Assembly: GCA_022566535.1 (NCBI GenBank)
Contig: JADFIR010000009.1
Coordinates: forward strand, 25,563-89,562
Direction: 5' to 3'
From: Planctomycetota bacterium
GTDB taxonomy: Bacteria; Planctomycetota; Phycisphaerae; Phycisphaerales; SM1A02
Length of the DNA stretch: 64,000 nt
Below are positions 1-9,334 of this stretch, piece by piece; within the stretch, counting starts at the first letter, position 1; each line of letters begins with the position of its first letter. The notes below the pieces were generated by a model. That model worked only from the letters and a program-made list of their open reading frames with translations. It did not search any database and was not told the DNA's origin. The position numbers and the translations under genes are program-made.

Positions 1-5
1 AGCGA

Positions 6-314
6 ATGAACGCATTCAGGTTCGCACAGGAGGTGAAGCGGACGATGGCAGTCCTCGAAGCGATCCAGAATCGAGTCAGCCAGGACGAGGACAATGTCGA
101 TTCAATCCGTGAAGCCATTAGGCAACTCCTCGACGGCATCGGCATTTGTCTGTGGGATCTCGACGCCAACGGCAGCGTCGATAGCCTCGACTTGCTGCGC
201 CTTGTTGCGGCCTGGGACACCGATCCCGGCGGCCCGCCGGACTTCGACGGCGATCGCACCGTCGGCATCTTCGACCTGCTGACGTTGCTCGCCAACTGGG
301 GGCCGTGTGCGTGA
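6..314 (+). CDS. C-terminal end of a secreted dockerin-tailed protein (probably 5'-truncated by window edge)
   Basis: The 102-residue frame ends in two EF-hand/dockerin-like repeats: WDLDANGSVDSLDLLRLVAAW at about 49-69 (seen here as DLDANGSVDSLDLL) and DFDGDRTVGIFDLLTLLANWG near the C-terminus (DFDGDRTVGIFDLL). This tail occurs on at least four other proteins in the window, where it follows a signal peptide and an extracellular domain. Such calcium-binding-like tails are typical of planctomycete exported proteins. The frame is open to the left edge, so the ATG at position 6 may be internal and the gene may begin outside the window. The N-terminal 45 residues are not recognisable. Confidence 0.6.
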   Translation: MNAFRFAQEVKRTMAVLEAIQNRVSQDEDNVDSIREAIRQLLDGIGICLWDLDANGSVDSLDLLRLVAAWDTDPGGPPDFDGDRTVGIFDLLTLLANWGPCA

Positions 315-343
315 GCCTCTGGTCGTTGGTCGTGATGAACTGC

Positions 344-374
344 AACCCCCGGTCATAGTAAAGCCGGGGGTTTT
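344..374 (+). terminator. Intrinsic terminator-like hairpin
   Basis: A nine-base inverted repeat, AACCCCCGG and CCGGGGGTT, flanks an 11-base loop and runs into TTTTC. It lies 30 bp after the stop codon of the first gene. A closely similar hairpin (ACCCCCGGCC/GGCCGGGGGT) follows the giant gene ending at 61255. Confidence 0.7.
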
Positions 375-421
375 CGTTCGCTGGTCCGGCCGGCCTCAGC
401 GTCGCCCCGTGGTGTTCAGCC

Positions 422-607
422 GTGAACGACCCGAACCCGCCGAGCCCACCCTGCGAGAACTGCACCCCCGTGAATCTCGCCGTCGCGGACATCTCCGGTG
501 CGGCCAATGTGTCGGATGGGTGCGTCGATGCCTTCCACCTGGCGAAGCTGCTGGCTGCGTGGTGCTCCGTCGCCGGCGGCAACCCTTGCGGCACCTGCGG
601 CCCGTAG
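422..607 (+). pseudogene. Relic of a dockerin-like C-terminal tail
   Basis: This 61-codon frame matches only the extreme C-terminus of the giant protein at 56507-61255. Shared elements are CENC/CEDC, an AVADI/LIADI stretch, DGCVDAFHLAKLLAAWCS against DGCVDPFDLAKLFAAWCS, and the end GGNPCGTC. No signal peptide or body domain precedes it, and a terminator hairpin separates it from the gene upstream. It is best read as the surviving 3' end of a deleted secreted-protein gene. Confidence 0.55.
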
Positions 608-641
608 CTGCGCGACGCAGCCACGTCTCTGCGCGCACTGT

Positions 642-933
642 GGGTTGAGGCCGCGCCGGCGCGCACGAGTTGGTCGAAGATGAAGGCTCGATGCGCTCCC
701 GAAGCGATCACTTAGCACGAGTTGCGCGGAGATAAGCCTCAGTTAGCCGAAGTTATACCGCACGCGGCATGGCTGGCGCGCGCCGAGTGGCCCGGACGGC
801 CGCCTGTGTGCGCGCAGAAGATTCCGACCCTCAATAGCAACTCAGAATTGAGGTCGTGCTCGGATGCGAAGTGTGCGCGCAAAGCGCTGCGCGCGCAGAG
901 GTGGTGCCTGCAGTCAGGCCTGGTTTGTGCGCG
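642..933. repeat. ~300 bp intergenic repeat, copy A
   Basis: This non-coding stretch aligns along its whole length with 35400-35700. Shared blocks include GGGTTGAGG, GGTCGAAG, GAGATAAGCCT, GTTAGCCGAAGTTAT, GGCTGGCGCGCGCC, CCGACCCTC and CTGCGCGCGCAG. It lies directly downstream of the minus-strand rtcB stop (22 bp away), so it would form the 3' untranslated region of that transcript. Copy B has the same orientation relative to lpxI. Several GCGCGC tracts and the arms CTCAAT/ATTGAG allow base pairing. Confidence 0.75.
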
Positions 934-954
934 AGGCGGGGAGCGTGCGGGCAT

Positions 955-2418
955 TCAGCCCTTGATCACGCCCATCGGGCGCAGTCGGGCGACTTTCGTG
1001 GAGAGTCCGGCGTTATGAACAACGTCCACGACGATATCGACGTCCTTGTACGCCTTGGGCTGCTCCTCGGCGAGGCCTTTCCAGCTTCGACCTCGGACGA
1101 TGATGCCCTTGGCCGCCAGCTCCTGGTCGATGCGTCGGCCGCGGGCCTCTTTGATCGAGGCGGTGCGGCTCATGGCCCGGCCGGCCCCGTGGCAGGTGGT
1201 GCCGAAGGTCTTGGCCATGCTGCCGGGCGCTCCGGCGAGGATCCAACTGGCTCGGCCCATGTCGCCGGGGATGATCACGGGCTGACCGATCTCGCGGTAG
1301 CGAGCGGGGATGTCGGCGCTGCCCGGCGGAAACGCCCGGGTGGCGCCCTTGCGATGAACACAGACGATCTTGCGCTGCTCGCCGACCTGATGCTCCTCGA
1401 ACTTAGCGATGTTGTGGGCAATGTCATAGACGAGCTGCATCTGCATTTCCCGCCACGGCCGGGAGAAGATGCGCTCGAACACCTCGCGGGTCTGCCACAT
1501 GAGCAGTTGACGATTACAAAAGGCGTAGTTCGCCGCTGCCCGCATCGCTCCGAGGTAGCGTTGCCCTTGCGGGCTGTTGATCGGAGCGCAGACCAACTGC
1601 CGGTCCGGCAGATCGATGCCATATTCCGCCGGGGCTTCGCGCAACATTCGCAGGGCGTCGTCGCAGACCTGGTATCCCAGGCCGCGCGACCCGGAGTGGA
1701 TCAACACACACACCCCGCCGGCTTGGAGCCCCATCACCTCGGCCTTAGCCGAATCAACGACTCGATCGACGACCTGGACTTCCAGGAAGTGGTTGCCCGC
1801 ACCGACGGTGCCGCACTGGCTGGTTCCCCGCTGGAGCGCCCGGTCGCTGACGTAGCCCGGTTGGGCATCATCAATGCAGCCGCTCGATTCTGTGCATTCA
1901 AGATCATCGTCGGTAGCGAGGTCTCGCCGTCGCAAGAAGTCCACGCCGTCGCGCATCAATTCCCGGAGCTGGTCGGGGCTGAAGTGGTACTTGCCCGATC
2001 GGCCGACGCCGGCGGGGATATCTCGGTACAACTGATCGACGAGCACTTTGAGGCGAGGCCTGACCTCTTCTTCGGAGAGGTTGGTCCGCATCAAACGCAC
2101 GCCGCAATTGATGTCGTACCCGACGCCTCCGGGCGAAATGACCCCGCCTTCGTCGGGATCAGTGGCACACACACCGCCGATACAGAAGCCGTAGCCCCAG
2201 TGGATGTCGGGCATGGCCAGGCTCGCGCCTTGTATTCCCGGTAGAAAGGCAACGTTGGCGACCTGCTCCGGCGCCTGGTCCGCTTTGATGTGGTCGATGA
2301 GCCGTTCGTCCGCATAGATCAGCCCGTCAACGCGCATTCCGGGCTTATAGTCGCGCGGAATCCGCCAGCAGCACGCATCGATCTGTTCGAGTTTGCCTTG
2401 AAATCTTGCGCCCGGCAT
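955..2418 (-). CDS. rtcB: RNA-splicing ligase RtcB
   Basis: RtcB joins RNA 2',3'-cyclic phosphate or 3'-phosphate ends to 5'-hydroxyl ends, using GTP and Mn2+, in tRNA splicing or RNA repair. The 487-residue product has the family motifs in order: GVGYDINCGVRLMR (metal cysteine), GTVGAGNHFLEVQ, IHSGSRGLG, DIAHNIAKFE, HRKGATRAFPPG and GTTCHGAGRAMSR, the last holding the histidine that is guanylylated. A longer frame from 2484 would overlap the archease gene. The ATG at 2418 has AGGAG eight bases upstream and is preferred. Archease lies 32 bp upstream on the same strand, the usual partner arrangement. Confidence 0.95.
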   Translation of the reverse strand: MPGARFQGKLEQIDACCWRIPRDYKPGMRVDGLIYADERLIDHIKADQAPEQVANVAFLPGIQGASLAMPDIHWGYGFCIGGVCATDPDEGGVISPGGVGYDINCGVRLMRTNLSEEEVRPRLKVLVDQLYRDIPAGVGRSGKYHFSPDQLRELMRDGVDFLRRRDLATDDDLECTESSGCIDDAQPGYVSDRALQRGTSQCGTVGAGNHFLEVQVVDRVVDSAKAEVMGLQAGGVCVLIHSGSRGLGYQVCDDALRMLREAPAEYGIDLPDRQLVCAPINSPQGQRYLGAMRAAANYAFCNRQLLMWQTREVFERIFSRPWREMQMQLVYDIAHNIAKFEEHQVGEQRKIVCVHRKGATRAFPPGSADIPARYREIGQPVIIPGDMGRASWILAGAPGSMAKTFGTTCHGAGRAMSRTASIKEARGRRIDQELAAKGIIVRGRSWKGLAEEQPKAYKDVDIVVDVVHNAGLSTKVARLRPMGVIKG

Positions 2419-2449
2419 AGCTAACTCCTGACTCCTGACTTCTGCTGCA

Positions 2450-2911
2450 TCAAATGTCCACGATGACCTCGGCTTGCCAGCCATTGTCGATCCGTACCAC
2501 GCTTAGGCCGTGGTAGGTGATCGCCTTGATCTCATGGTCGAGGTGATGGCGATTCGTGTCCAGCTGCTCGCCGCCGGCCGTTGCTTCGACCCCTTGGTCG
2601 GTGACATGAACGTCGAACTCTGCAAAGAGCAGATGTCGAGTGTCGAAGGTGACCAGCAACTCATTGAGCCAGTCGAAGAGGAGATAGGCCGGATCGCTTC
2701 CCTCGATGTGGAAGGAGACATTACACTCGGGTTCCACCTGATCGAGGTTCTCCACGATGATCGAAAAGAGGCCGCGAGCCGCTTCGGCGAAAAGGCTGTC
2801 CAGGTCCGCGGCGACCGCCCGCAGCCCGAGGTCGGCGGTGTGCTCGAAGGTCTCGTACACGTCGCGGGTGATTGTACGGCCGGCGGGGGGCGACTTGGGC
2901 GGATGTTGCAC
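2450..2911 (-). CDS. Archease, RtcB activator
   Basis: Archease accelerates RtcB guanylylation and multiple turnover. The product has the expected family signatures: YETFEHTADLGL near the start, DWLNELL in the middle and EIKAITYHGL near the end, with an acidic DI terminus. The frame opens with GTG at 2911 (153 residues). A GTG at 2860, just before YETFEHTAD, would give the ~136-residue length more usual for archease, so the start is uncertain. It is the first gene of a two-gene unit with rtcB, transcribed divergently from the Rrf2-suf operon. Confidence 0.9.
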   Translation of the reverse strand: MQHPPKSPPAGRTITRDVYETFEHTADLGLRAVAADLDSLFAEAARGLFSIIVENLDQVEPECNVSFHIEGSDPAYLLFDWLNELLVTFDTRHLLFAEFDVHVTDQGVEATAGGEQLDTNRHHLDHEIKAITYHGLSVVRIDNGWQAEVIVDI

Positions 2912-2994
2912 GCGCGCCGCCCGGTGTGATGGCCGGGGCGTAGGGGTAGCAGGGGCCCCTCGGCGAACTGGGCAGGCCGATCCTCGGGTGCAGG

Positions 2995-3023
2995 TTGAAA
3001 TAGTACGGAGTTGGGGCTATACA
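2995..3023 (+). promoter_or_regulatory. Sigma-70-type promoter of the rrf2-suf operon
   Basis: TTGAAA and TATACA are separated by 17 bp, close to the sigma-70 consensus, about 70 bp before the rrf2 start. The AT-rich stretch ATACGATACTGAATTGGTAC just downstream (3024-3043) is a plausible place for the Fe-S regulator to bind, but I see no clean dyad there. The call rests on sequence resemblance only. Confidence 0.5.
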
Positions 3024-3090
3024 TATACGATACTGAATTGGTACCCTTCGCGGAAGGAAATGGCCCTGGGGCCACTGGAAACGGTCCAAT

Positions 3091-3579
3091 ATGCTGCTGA
3101 CTCGGAAAACCGACTATGCCCTGGTCGCTCTGGCGGGATTGGCTCAGCAGAGCCCCCGCAGTTGCAGCGCCCGAGATTTGGCCGAACAGCTTCACCTGCC
3201 GCTGCCGGTGCTCAGGAACATTCTGAAGTTGTTGACGGCCCGAGGGCTGCTCATTTCCACACGCGGACCCAGCGGCGGCTACCGGTTGGCCAGATCGCCT
3301 TCGGAGATCACCTTGACCCAGGTGTTCGAGGTGATTGAAGGACCGGTCCAACTGGCGCTGTGTTGCCCCGTTGGGGCCGATGAGGATGAGCCGAAGTGCC
3401 AATTGGAGCCCTCCTGCAAGATCAAGGGCAGCATTCGCCGGGTTCACGAGAGCCTCTTGCGGTTTCTCGATCAAGTGACCCTGGCCCAGATCGTGTGCGA
3501 TGAGACGCTCGCTGAATTGACACCGGCAGCGAGCAGCCGGTTCGGCGACCGGGACTCGGCAACGGTGCTGACGCACTGA
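3091..3579 (+). CDS. Rrf2-family Fe-S-sensing regulator (IscR/SufR-like)
   Basis: The 162-residue protein starts with the Rrf2 winged helix (LLTRKTDYALVALAGLA, recognition segment LPVLRNILKLLTARGLL, wing GPSGGYRLAR). It has four cysteines at 91, 92, 103 and 109 (LCCP, KCQLEPSC) where IscR-type proteins bind a [2Fe-2S] cluster. It stands 22 bp upstream of sufB on the same strand. It probably represses or adjusts the operon according to cluster supply, which is inferred from family and position. The C-terminal 25 residues are not conserved-looking. Confidence 0.88.
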   Translation: MLLTRKTDYALVALAGLAQQSPRSCSARDLAEQLHLPLPVLRNILKLLTARGLLISTRGPSGGYRLARSPSEITLTQVFEVIEGPVQLALCCPVGADEDEPKCQLEPSCKIKGSIRRVHESLLRFLDQVTLAQIVCDETLAELTPAASSRFGDRDSATVLTH

Positions 3580-3601
3580 TTCACCTTTGGAGTAACGCCT
3601 G

Positions 3602-5053
3602 ATGCCCACTGCTACGGATGCCACACTCGAGACCTGGGCCAGCCAGGAATATAAGTACGGCTTTGTCACCGATATTGAGACGGACAGCCTTCCGCCCGGC
3701 CTCGACGAAGACGTCATCGCGGTGATCTCCGCCAAGAAGGGTGAACCCGAGTGGATGCTGCAATGGCGGCTCAAGTCGTATCGCCATTGGTTGAAGATGA
3801 CCGAGCCGACGTGGCAAAACGTCCACTATCCGCCGATCGACTATCAAAGCATCATTTACTACTCGGCTCCCAAGCAGGACAAAGATCGCCCCCAGAGCCT
3901 TGATGAGGTGGACCCCAAGCTCCTTGAGACCTACGAGAAGCTGGGCATTCCACTGCACGAGCAGGAGGCGCTGGCGGGCGTGGCCGTCGATGCGGTCTTC
4001 GACAGCGTCTCGGTGGCGACGACCTTCAAGGCGAAGCTCGCCGAGCTGGGGATCATCTTTTGCTCGTTCTCCGAGGCGGTGCAGGAGCATCCCGATCTGG
4101 TCAAGAAGTATTTGGGGACGGTGGTGCCGTACTCGGACAACTTCTTTGCCACGCTCAACTCCGCGGTCTTTACAGATGGCTCATTTGCCTACATACCCAA
4201 GGGTGTCCGCTGCCCAATGGAGCTGTCGACCTATTTCCGCATCAACGCGCTGTCCACGGGGCAGTTCGAGCGCACGCTGATCATCGCCGACGAGGGCAGC
4301 TACGTCAGCTACCTCGAAGGGTGCACGGCTCCGATGCGCGACGAGAACCAGCTCCACGCGGCAGTCGTCGAGCTGATCGCGCTGGACGACGCCACAATCA
4401 AATACTCCACGATCCAGAACTGGTACCCGGGCGACAAGGACGGCAAAGGCGGCATCTTCAACTTCGTCACCAAGCGCGGCAAATGCCAGGGTCGGAACTC
4501 CCACATCTCCTGGACGCAGGTCGAGACCGGCGCGGCCATCACCTGGAAGTACCCCGGCTGCATCCTGCTCGGCGACAACTCGGTCGGTGAGTTCTACTCG
4601 ATCGCGCTGACGAACAACCACCAGCAAGCCGACACCGGCACCAAGATGATCCATATCGGGAAGAACACGACCAGCAACGTCGTGTCCAAAGGCATTTCGG
4701 CCGGCTTCGGCCAGAATACCTACCGCGGGATGATCAAGATCAATAAGGGGGCGGATCGGGCCCGGAACTTCACGCAGTGCGATTCCTTGCTGATCGGCGA
4801 CAAGTGCGGCGCGCACACCTTCCCCTACATTGAAGTTAAGAACAGCACCGCGCGAATGGAGCACGAAGCAACGACTTCCAAGATCGGCGAGGACCAGATG
4901 TTCTATCTCAACCAGCGGGGGATCTCGACCGAGGACGCGGTGTCGATGATTGTCAACGGCTTTTGCAAGGAGGTCTTCCGGGAGCTTCCCATGGAGTTTG
5001 CCGTCGAAGCACAGCGGCTGCTCGAAGTCAGCCTTGAGGGCAGCGTCGGTTAA
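3602..5053 (+). CDS. sufB: Fe-S cluster assembly scaffold protein SufB
   Basis: SufB is the scaffold subunit of the SufBCD complex, on which Fe-S clusters are built before transfer to apoproteins. The 483-residue length is normal. The C-terminal beta-helix holds [16 protein letters not shown] (Cys about 402) and [15 protein letters not shown] (residues 418-432), which carry the conserved cysteine and the E/H residues used for cluster assembly. A GGAG site lies nine bases before the ATG. SufC follows 18 bp later. Confidence 0.96.
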   Translation: MPTATDATLETWASQEYKYGFVTDIETDSLPPGLDEDVIAVISAKKGEPEWMLQWRLKSYRHWLKMTEPTWQNVHYPPIDYQSIIYYSAPKQDKDRPQSLDEVDPKLLETYEKLGIPLHEQEALAGVAVDAVFDSVSVATTFKAKLAELGIIFCSFSEAVQEHPDLVKKYLGTVVPYSDNFFATLNSAVFTDGSFAYIPKGVRCPMELSTYFRINALSTGQFERTLIIADEGSYVSYLEGCTAPMRDENQLHAAVVELIALDDATIKYSTIQNWYPGDKDGKGGIFNFVTKRGKCQGRNSHISWTQVETGAAITWKYPGCILLGDNSVGEFYSIALTNNHQQADTGTKMIHIGKNTTSNVVSKGISAGFGQNTYRGMIKINKGADRARNFTQCDSLLIGDKCGAHTFPYIEVKNSTARMEHEATTSKIGEDQMFYLNQRGISTEDAVSMIVNGFCKEVFRELPMEFAVEAQRLLEVSLEGSVG

Positions 5054-5071
5054 CGAACTGAAGGAACATTC

Positions 5072-5842
5072 ATGCTCGAGATTCGAAACCTGCATGCATC
5101 TGTAGAAGGCCACGAGATCCTCAAAGGGGTGAACCTGACCGTTACCGCCGGTGAGCTGCACTCCATCATGGGGCCCAACGGCTCCGGCAAGAGCACGTTG
5201 GCGCAGGTTCTTGCCGGCCGGGACACCTACGAGGTCACCCAAGGCGAGGTGCTCTATGAGGGTCGCAATCTGTTAGAGATGGACCCGGACGAGCGGGCCC
5301 GTGCGGGAGTATTCATGGCCTTTCAGTATCCGGTTGAGATCCCCGGCGTGAACACCGCCTATTTCCTGCGCGCGGCGCTGAACTCCATCCGCAAGCACCG
5401 CGGGCTCGAAGAGCTCGATGCTGCTGATTTCCTCGACTGGGTGAAGGACAAGATGAAGCTCGTGGACATGGATGAGCGCCTGCTGAACCGGTCGATCAAC
5501 GAAGGGTTCTCCGGCGGCGAAAAGAAGCGCGGCGAGATTCTCCAGATGGCGGTGCTGGAGCCGAAGCTCGCGATCATGGACGAGACCGATTCCGGGCTGG
5601 ACATCGACGCCCTGAAGATCGTCGCAAAGGGTGTGAACACCCTGCGCAGCGCCGACCGCGCGATCATTGTCATCACACACTATCAGCGCATTCTCGACTA
5701 CATCGTGCCCGATTTCGTCCACGTGCTGGTCGATGGGCGGATCGTCAGGTCGGGCGGCAAGGAGTTGGCGCTTGAACTTGAGGAGAAGGGGTACGCCGGG
5801 ATGGAACAGAAGAACGCCGCCACGGAGCCCGTTGCTTCGTGA
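5072..5842 (+). CDS. sufC: Fe-S assembly ATPase SufC
   Basis: SufC is the ABC-type ATPase that drives conformational change in SufBCD. It is soluble and not a transporter component. The 256-residue product shows Walker A GPNGSGKS (34-41), a Q-loop in [11 protein letters not shown], the SufC version of the ABC signature [11 protein letters not shown] (146-156) and Walker [13 protein letters not shown] (166-177). AAGGAA precedes the ATG. It lies between sufB and sufD, as in typical suf operons. Confidence 0.96.
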   Translation: MLEIRNLHASVEGHEILKGVNLTVTAGELHSIMGPNGSGKSTLAQVLAGRDTYEVTQGEVLYEGRNLLEMDPDERARAGVFMAFQYPVEIPGVNTAYFLRAALNSIRKHRGLEELDAADFLDWVKDKMKLVDMDERLLNRSINEGFSGGEKKRGEILQMAVLEPKLAIMDETDSGLDIDALKIVAKGVNTLRSADRAIIVITHYQRILDYIVPDFVHVLVDGRIVRSGGKELALELEEKGYAGMEQKNAATEPVAS

Positions 5843-5863
5843 CGAGTCCACGGGTGTAGTGCC

Positions 5864-7207
5864 ATGCTTCAAGTAGCTCAGAAGACGGATGACTATCTTT
5901 CGCGTTTTGCGCAGCTCGAGGCTCGCTTGGCGGGTGATGGCGCGGCGTTGTTGTTGCCGATTCGCAAGAAGGCGATCGAGCGCTTTGCCCAGCTTGGGTT
6001 CCCCACGACGCGAGACGAGGATTGGCGGTTCACCAATGTCGCGCCGATTGCGAGAACCGCCTTCGGGGCGGCTACCCGCGATGGCGAGGCAGTTGAGGCG
6101 CAGCAGCTGGCCACATCAGCGCTGATGCAGGCTGACTGGCCCCGGCTCGTCTTTGTCAACGGCCATGTCGCGCCGCAGCTTTCCTCGGTGGGGGAGCTTT
6201 CCGGCGGCGTTCGGTTGGAAAGCCTTGCCGCGGTCGCGCACGCAGATCCTGAAGCGCTCCAGCAGCACCTCGCTAGGCACGCGGACTATCAAGACCACCC
6301 ATTCACCGCCCTGAACACCGCGTTCATGGAAGATGGCGCGTACGTGCACATCCCGAAGGGGGTGTATCTTGAGCAGCCGATTCATCTGGTGTTTGTTTCG
6401 ACCGCCGACGCGGGGCCGGTGGTTTCGCATCCTCGCAACCTGATCGTGGCCGAGAACGGAAGCCAGGCGACGATCATCGAGAGCTATCTGGGCTTGGGCG
6501 ACGGCGTCTATTTCACCAACGCCGTGACCGAGATCGTCGTTGGCGAGAACGCCGTGATCGATCACTACAAGGTGGGGCGCGAAGCTCAACAGGCTTATCA
6601 CGTCGGCACCACACAGATCCACCAGGATCGATCGAGTAACGCATCGTCGCACGCAATCACAATCGGCGGGGCCCTTGTGAGAAATGATATCAATACCGTG
6701 CTCGATGGGGAAGGAGCCCAGTGCACGCTGAACGGCCTGTACCTCGTGTCCGGCCGGCAGCACGTGGACAACCACCTGCGGGTGGAGCATGCCAAGCCTC
6801 ATTGCGACAGCCGCGAGTTCTTCAAGGGTGTGCTGGATGGGCACGGGAAGGCCGTGTTCACCGGGCGGATCATCGTCCGCAAAGACGCGCAGAAGACCGA
6901 TGCGAAGCAGACCAACATGAACCTGCTTCTGTCGGATCACGCCCAGGTTGACACCAAGCCGCAGCTGGAGATCTTTGCGAATGATGTGAAGTGCACGCAC
7001 GGAGCGACCATCGGCCAGATCGACGAGAACGCGATGTTCTACCTCCGCTCTCGCGGCCTCAGCGAGCCAGCTGCGCGGGGCCTGCTGGTCTATGCGTTCG
7101 CCAGTGAAGCCATCGACCGGATTCAGCCTCAGCTGTTGCGATCCCAGCTTCGCCAGAGGTTGTTCGATTGGCTACCGGAGGGTCATCGGCTGCAGGATGC
7201 ACAATGA
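5864..7207 (+). CDS. sufD: Fe-S cluster assembly protein SufD
   Basis: SufD is the SufB paralogue that completes the SufBC2D complex and helps iron entry. The 447-residue protein has an N-terminal helical region (FPTTRDEDWRFTNVAPI) and a C-terminal beta-helix with KPHCDSREFFKGVLDGHGKAVF-type repeats (HCDSREFFKGVLDG) and CTHGATIGQIDENAMFYLRSRG (THGATIGQIDENAMFY). Its TGA stop overlaps the ATG of sufS (ATGA), which indicates translational coupling. Confidence 0.95.
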   Translation: MLQVAQKTDDYLSRFAQLEARLAGDGAALLLPIRKKAIERFAQLGFPTTRDEDWRFTNVAPIARTAFGAATRDGEAVEAQQLATSALMQADWPRLVFVNGHVAPQLSSVGELSGGVRLESLAAVAHADPEALQQHLARHADYQDHPFTALNTAFMEDGAYVHIPKGVYLEQPIHLVFVSTADAGPVVSHPRNLIVAENGSQATIIESYLGLGDGVYFTNAVTEIVVGENAVIDHYKVGREAQQAYHVGTTQIHQDRSSNASSHAITIGGALVRNDINTVLDGEGAQCTLNGLYLVSGRQHVDNHLRVEHAKPHCDSREFFKGVLDGHGKAVFTGRIIVRKDAQKTDAKQTNMNLLLSDHAQVDTKPQLEIFANDVKCTHGATIGQIDENAMFYLRSRGLSEPAARGLLVYAFASEAIDRIQPQLLRSQLRQRLFDWLPEGHRLQDAQ

Positions 7208-8475
7208 GAACGACTGTGATCATCGCCCAGCCCGGTTCTGCGCAGCATCGGCCGGACAGCTTCGACGTCGAGCAGGTGCGGCGGGATTTTCCGATTCTGC
7301 AACGGACGATCAACGGCAAGCCGCTGGTGTACCTCGATAATGCGGCGACGGGGCAAAAGCCGCAGGCGGTGATCGACACGATCAGCCGGTATTACGCGGC
7401 CGAGAACGCCAATATTCACCGCGGCGTTCACCGGCTGAGCGTCGATGCCACGGCAGCCTACGAGGGGGCCCGGGCCAAGGTGCAGCGCTTCATGGGGGCC
7501 GGCCGGCCGGAGGAGATCATCTTTGTCCGCAGCGCCACCGAGGCGATCAACCTCGTCGCTCAGGCGTATGCGCGACCAACGCTCGAACCCGGCGACGAAG
7601 TGCTGATCTCCACGATGGAGCATCACTCCAACATCGTGCCCTGGCAGATTGTGTGCGAGCAGACCGGGTCGGTGCTCCGCGTGGTGCCCATCAACGATGC
7701 CGGCGAGTACATGTTCGAGGAATACGAACAGCTCCTCAGCTCGCGGACGAGGCTCGTCGCGGTAACGCACGTTTCGAATGCGTTGGGGACGATCAACCCG
7801 GTCCGCCGGATCATCGAGGTTGCCCATCAACGCGATATCCCGGTGTTGGTGGACGGGGCGCAGGCCGCGCCTCACCTGGCGATTGACGTGAAGGAGCTCG
7901 ACTGCGATTTCTATGCGATTTCTGGGCACAAAATGTTCGGTCCCAGCGGGATCGGCGCGTTGTACGGCAAGTACGAGCTTCTCGACGATATGCCGCCGTA
8001 CCAGGGTGGGGGCGAGATGATCCTGTCCGTCAGTTTCGAAGGGACTGTCTACAACCACGTGCCGCACAAGTTTGAAGCCGGCACACCCAACATTGCCGGA
8101 GCGATCGGGCTTGGCGCGACGGTGGACTATCTCCAACAGATCGGGCTGGACAACATCGCCGCGTATGAGCACGAACTGCTGGTCTATGCCACGGAGGCGC
8201 TGTCGGGGGTGCCGGACGTGCGGCTGATCGGGACCGCGAAGCACAAGGCCGCTGTCCTGTCCTTTCTCGTGGGTGACATTCATCCGCACGATGTGGGGAC
8301 GATTCTTGACATGGAGGGGATCGCCGTACGGACCGGGCACCATTGCGCCCAGCCGGTGATGCAGCGGTTCGGGCTCACGGCCACGGCGAGGGCCTCCCTG
8401 GCCCTTTACAACACCACCGCGGAAATCGACGCCCTGGTTGCGGGCGTCCGCAAAGTTCGTAAGGTGTTTGGCTGA
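7204..8475 (+). CDS. sufS: Cysteine desulfurase SufS
   Basis: SufS is a PLP enzyme that takes sulfur from L-cysteine as a persulfide and passes it to SufU. From the ATG at 7204, which overlaps the sufD stop, the protein is 423 residues. PLP-lysine lies in SGHKMFGPSG (Lys243). The active-site cysteine lies in RTGHHCAQPVMQRFG (Cys381), on the short loop of type II desulfurases. The N-terminal YLDNAATGQKP motif is present. A longer frame from 7168 would intrude into sufD and is not preferred. The stop overlaps sufU by one base. Confidence 0.95.
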   Translation: MRTTVIIAQPGSAQHRPDSFDVEQVRRDFPILQRTINGKPLVYLDNAATGQKPQAVIDTISRYYAAENANIHRGVHRLSVDATAAYEGARAKVQRFMGAGRPEEIIFVRSATEAINLVAQAYARPTLEPGDEVLISTMEHHSNIVPWQIVCEQTGSVLRVVPINDAGEYMFEEYEQLLSSRTRLVAVTHVSNALGTINPVRRIIEVAHQRDIPVLVDGAQAAPHLAIDVKELDCDFYAISGHKMFGPSGIGALYGKYELLDDMPPYQGGGEMILSVSFEGTVYNHVPHKFEAGTPNIAGAIGLGATVDYLQQIGLDNIAAYEHELLVYATEALSGVPDVRLIGTAKHKAAVLSFLVGDIHPHDVGTILDMEGIAVRTGHHCAQPVMQRFGLTATARASLALYNTTAEIDALVAGVRKVRKVFG

Positions 8476-8927
8476 TGTCCGCTCTCACCGATCTCTATCA
8501 GCAACTCATCCTCGACCACAACAGAAGCCCGCGCAACCGCCGGAAGCTCGAGCCCGCGGATGGCCGCGCCGAGGGGTACAACCCGTTGTGCGGCGATCGG
8601 GTCACGGTCTACCTCTCGCTGGATGGTGATGTCGTTCGGGACATCGCGTTCGAAGGCTCCGGCTGTGCGATATCGACCGCGGCCGCCTCCATGATGACTC
8701 AACGGCTCAAAGGCAAGAGTGTCAGCGAAGCGAAGTCGCTGTTTGAGAAGTTTCGCCGGCTCCTCACCGATGAACACGGTGTGGGCGATGGCGGTCCGGA
8801 GCTGGGCAAGCTCGAAGCATTTGGTGGGGTCCGGCGGTTCCCCGCCCGTGTCAAGTGCGCAACGCTCGTCTGGCATACACTCAACGCAGCACTCGAAAAC
8901 CGTGAGGATATCGTCTCGACGGAATAG
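8475..8927 (+). CDS. sufU: Sulfur transfer / Fe-S assembly protein SufU
   Basis: SufU is a zinc-dependent sulfur acceptor that activates SufS. The 150-residue product keeps the ligand set Cys39 and Asp41 (LCGDRVTVYL), Cys64 (GSGCAIS) and Cys128 (VKCATLVWHTL). It also has the SufU insertion after about residue 75 that separates it from IscU scaffolds (SMMTQRLKGKS). Having SufU rather than SufE is common in Gram-positive bacteria and several PVC-group lineages. Confidence 0.94.
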   Translation: MSALTDLYQQLILDHNRSPRNRRKLEPADGRAEGYNPLCGDRVTVYLSLDGDVVRDIAFEGSGCAISTAAASMMTQRLKGKSVSEAKSLFEKFRRLLTDEHGVGDGGPELGKLEAFGGVRRFPARVKCATLVWHTLNAALENREDIVSTE

Positions 8928-8980
8928 CCTGCCCGGCCGTACCGAGTTCACCCAACCCCAGCGAATCGAAGGTCAAAGCC

Positions 8981-9316
8981 TTGGAAGGATCACCACTTGA
9001 TAACCTCAACGCCCAAGCAACCGAGGCGCTGGTGGTCGAGGTGCTCGGTAAGATCTACGATCCCGAATTGCCGGTCAGCATTTATGAGATGGGTCTGATC
9101 TACTCCGTTGAGGTGGATCGCCACGACGTGGTCACCATTCGCATGACGCTGACCAGCCCGGCTTGCCCGGTGGCGGAATCGCTGCCACGCGAGGTGGAAT
9201 CGAAAGTCAAGGCCATTGACGGCGTGTCGGATGCCAGAGTCGAGCTGGTATGGGACCCGCCGTGGACACCCGATCGGATGACGCAAGCGGCGCGCCTCGA
9301 AGCGGGGCTGATGTGA
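8981..9316 (+). CDS. DUF59/MIP18-family Fe-S maturation protein (SufT-like)
   Basis: The 111-residue protein is a MIP18/DUF59-domain protein, a family that helps deliver Fe-S clusters and is often the last gene of suf operons. Characteristic segments are KIYDPELPVSIYEMGLIY, then TLTSPACPVAESLP with the conserved Cys at about 62, and ELVWDPPWTPDRM. The start is a TTG at 8981 with GAAGG eight bases upstream. It is the sixth structural gene of the operon, 53 bp after sufU, and meets the minus-strand DUF342 gene tail to tail. Confidence 0.85.
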   Translation: MEGSPLDNLNAQATEALVVEVLGKIYDPELPVSIYEMGLIYSVEVDRHDVVTIRMTLTSPACPVAESLPREVESKVKAIDGVSDARVELVWDPPWTPDRMTQAARLEAGLM

Positions 9317-9334
9317 CACCTGCCGGATGCGGAT

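Noticed and set aside
856..2244. 462-codon plus-strand frame opposite rtcB
   Set aside because: It lies entirely on the antisense of a strongly conserved RtcB. Long antisense frames are expected in GC-rich DNA.
4181..5242. 353-codon minus-strand frame opposite sufB/sufC
   Set aside because: It has no domain and no ribosome binding site, and mirrors conserved suf genes.
7183..8343. 386-codon minus-strand frame opposite sufS
   Set aside because: It is a shadow of sufS, with composition explained by the sense codons.
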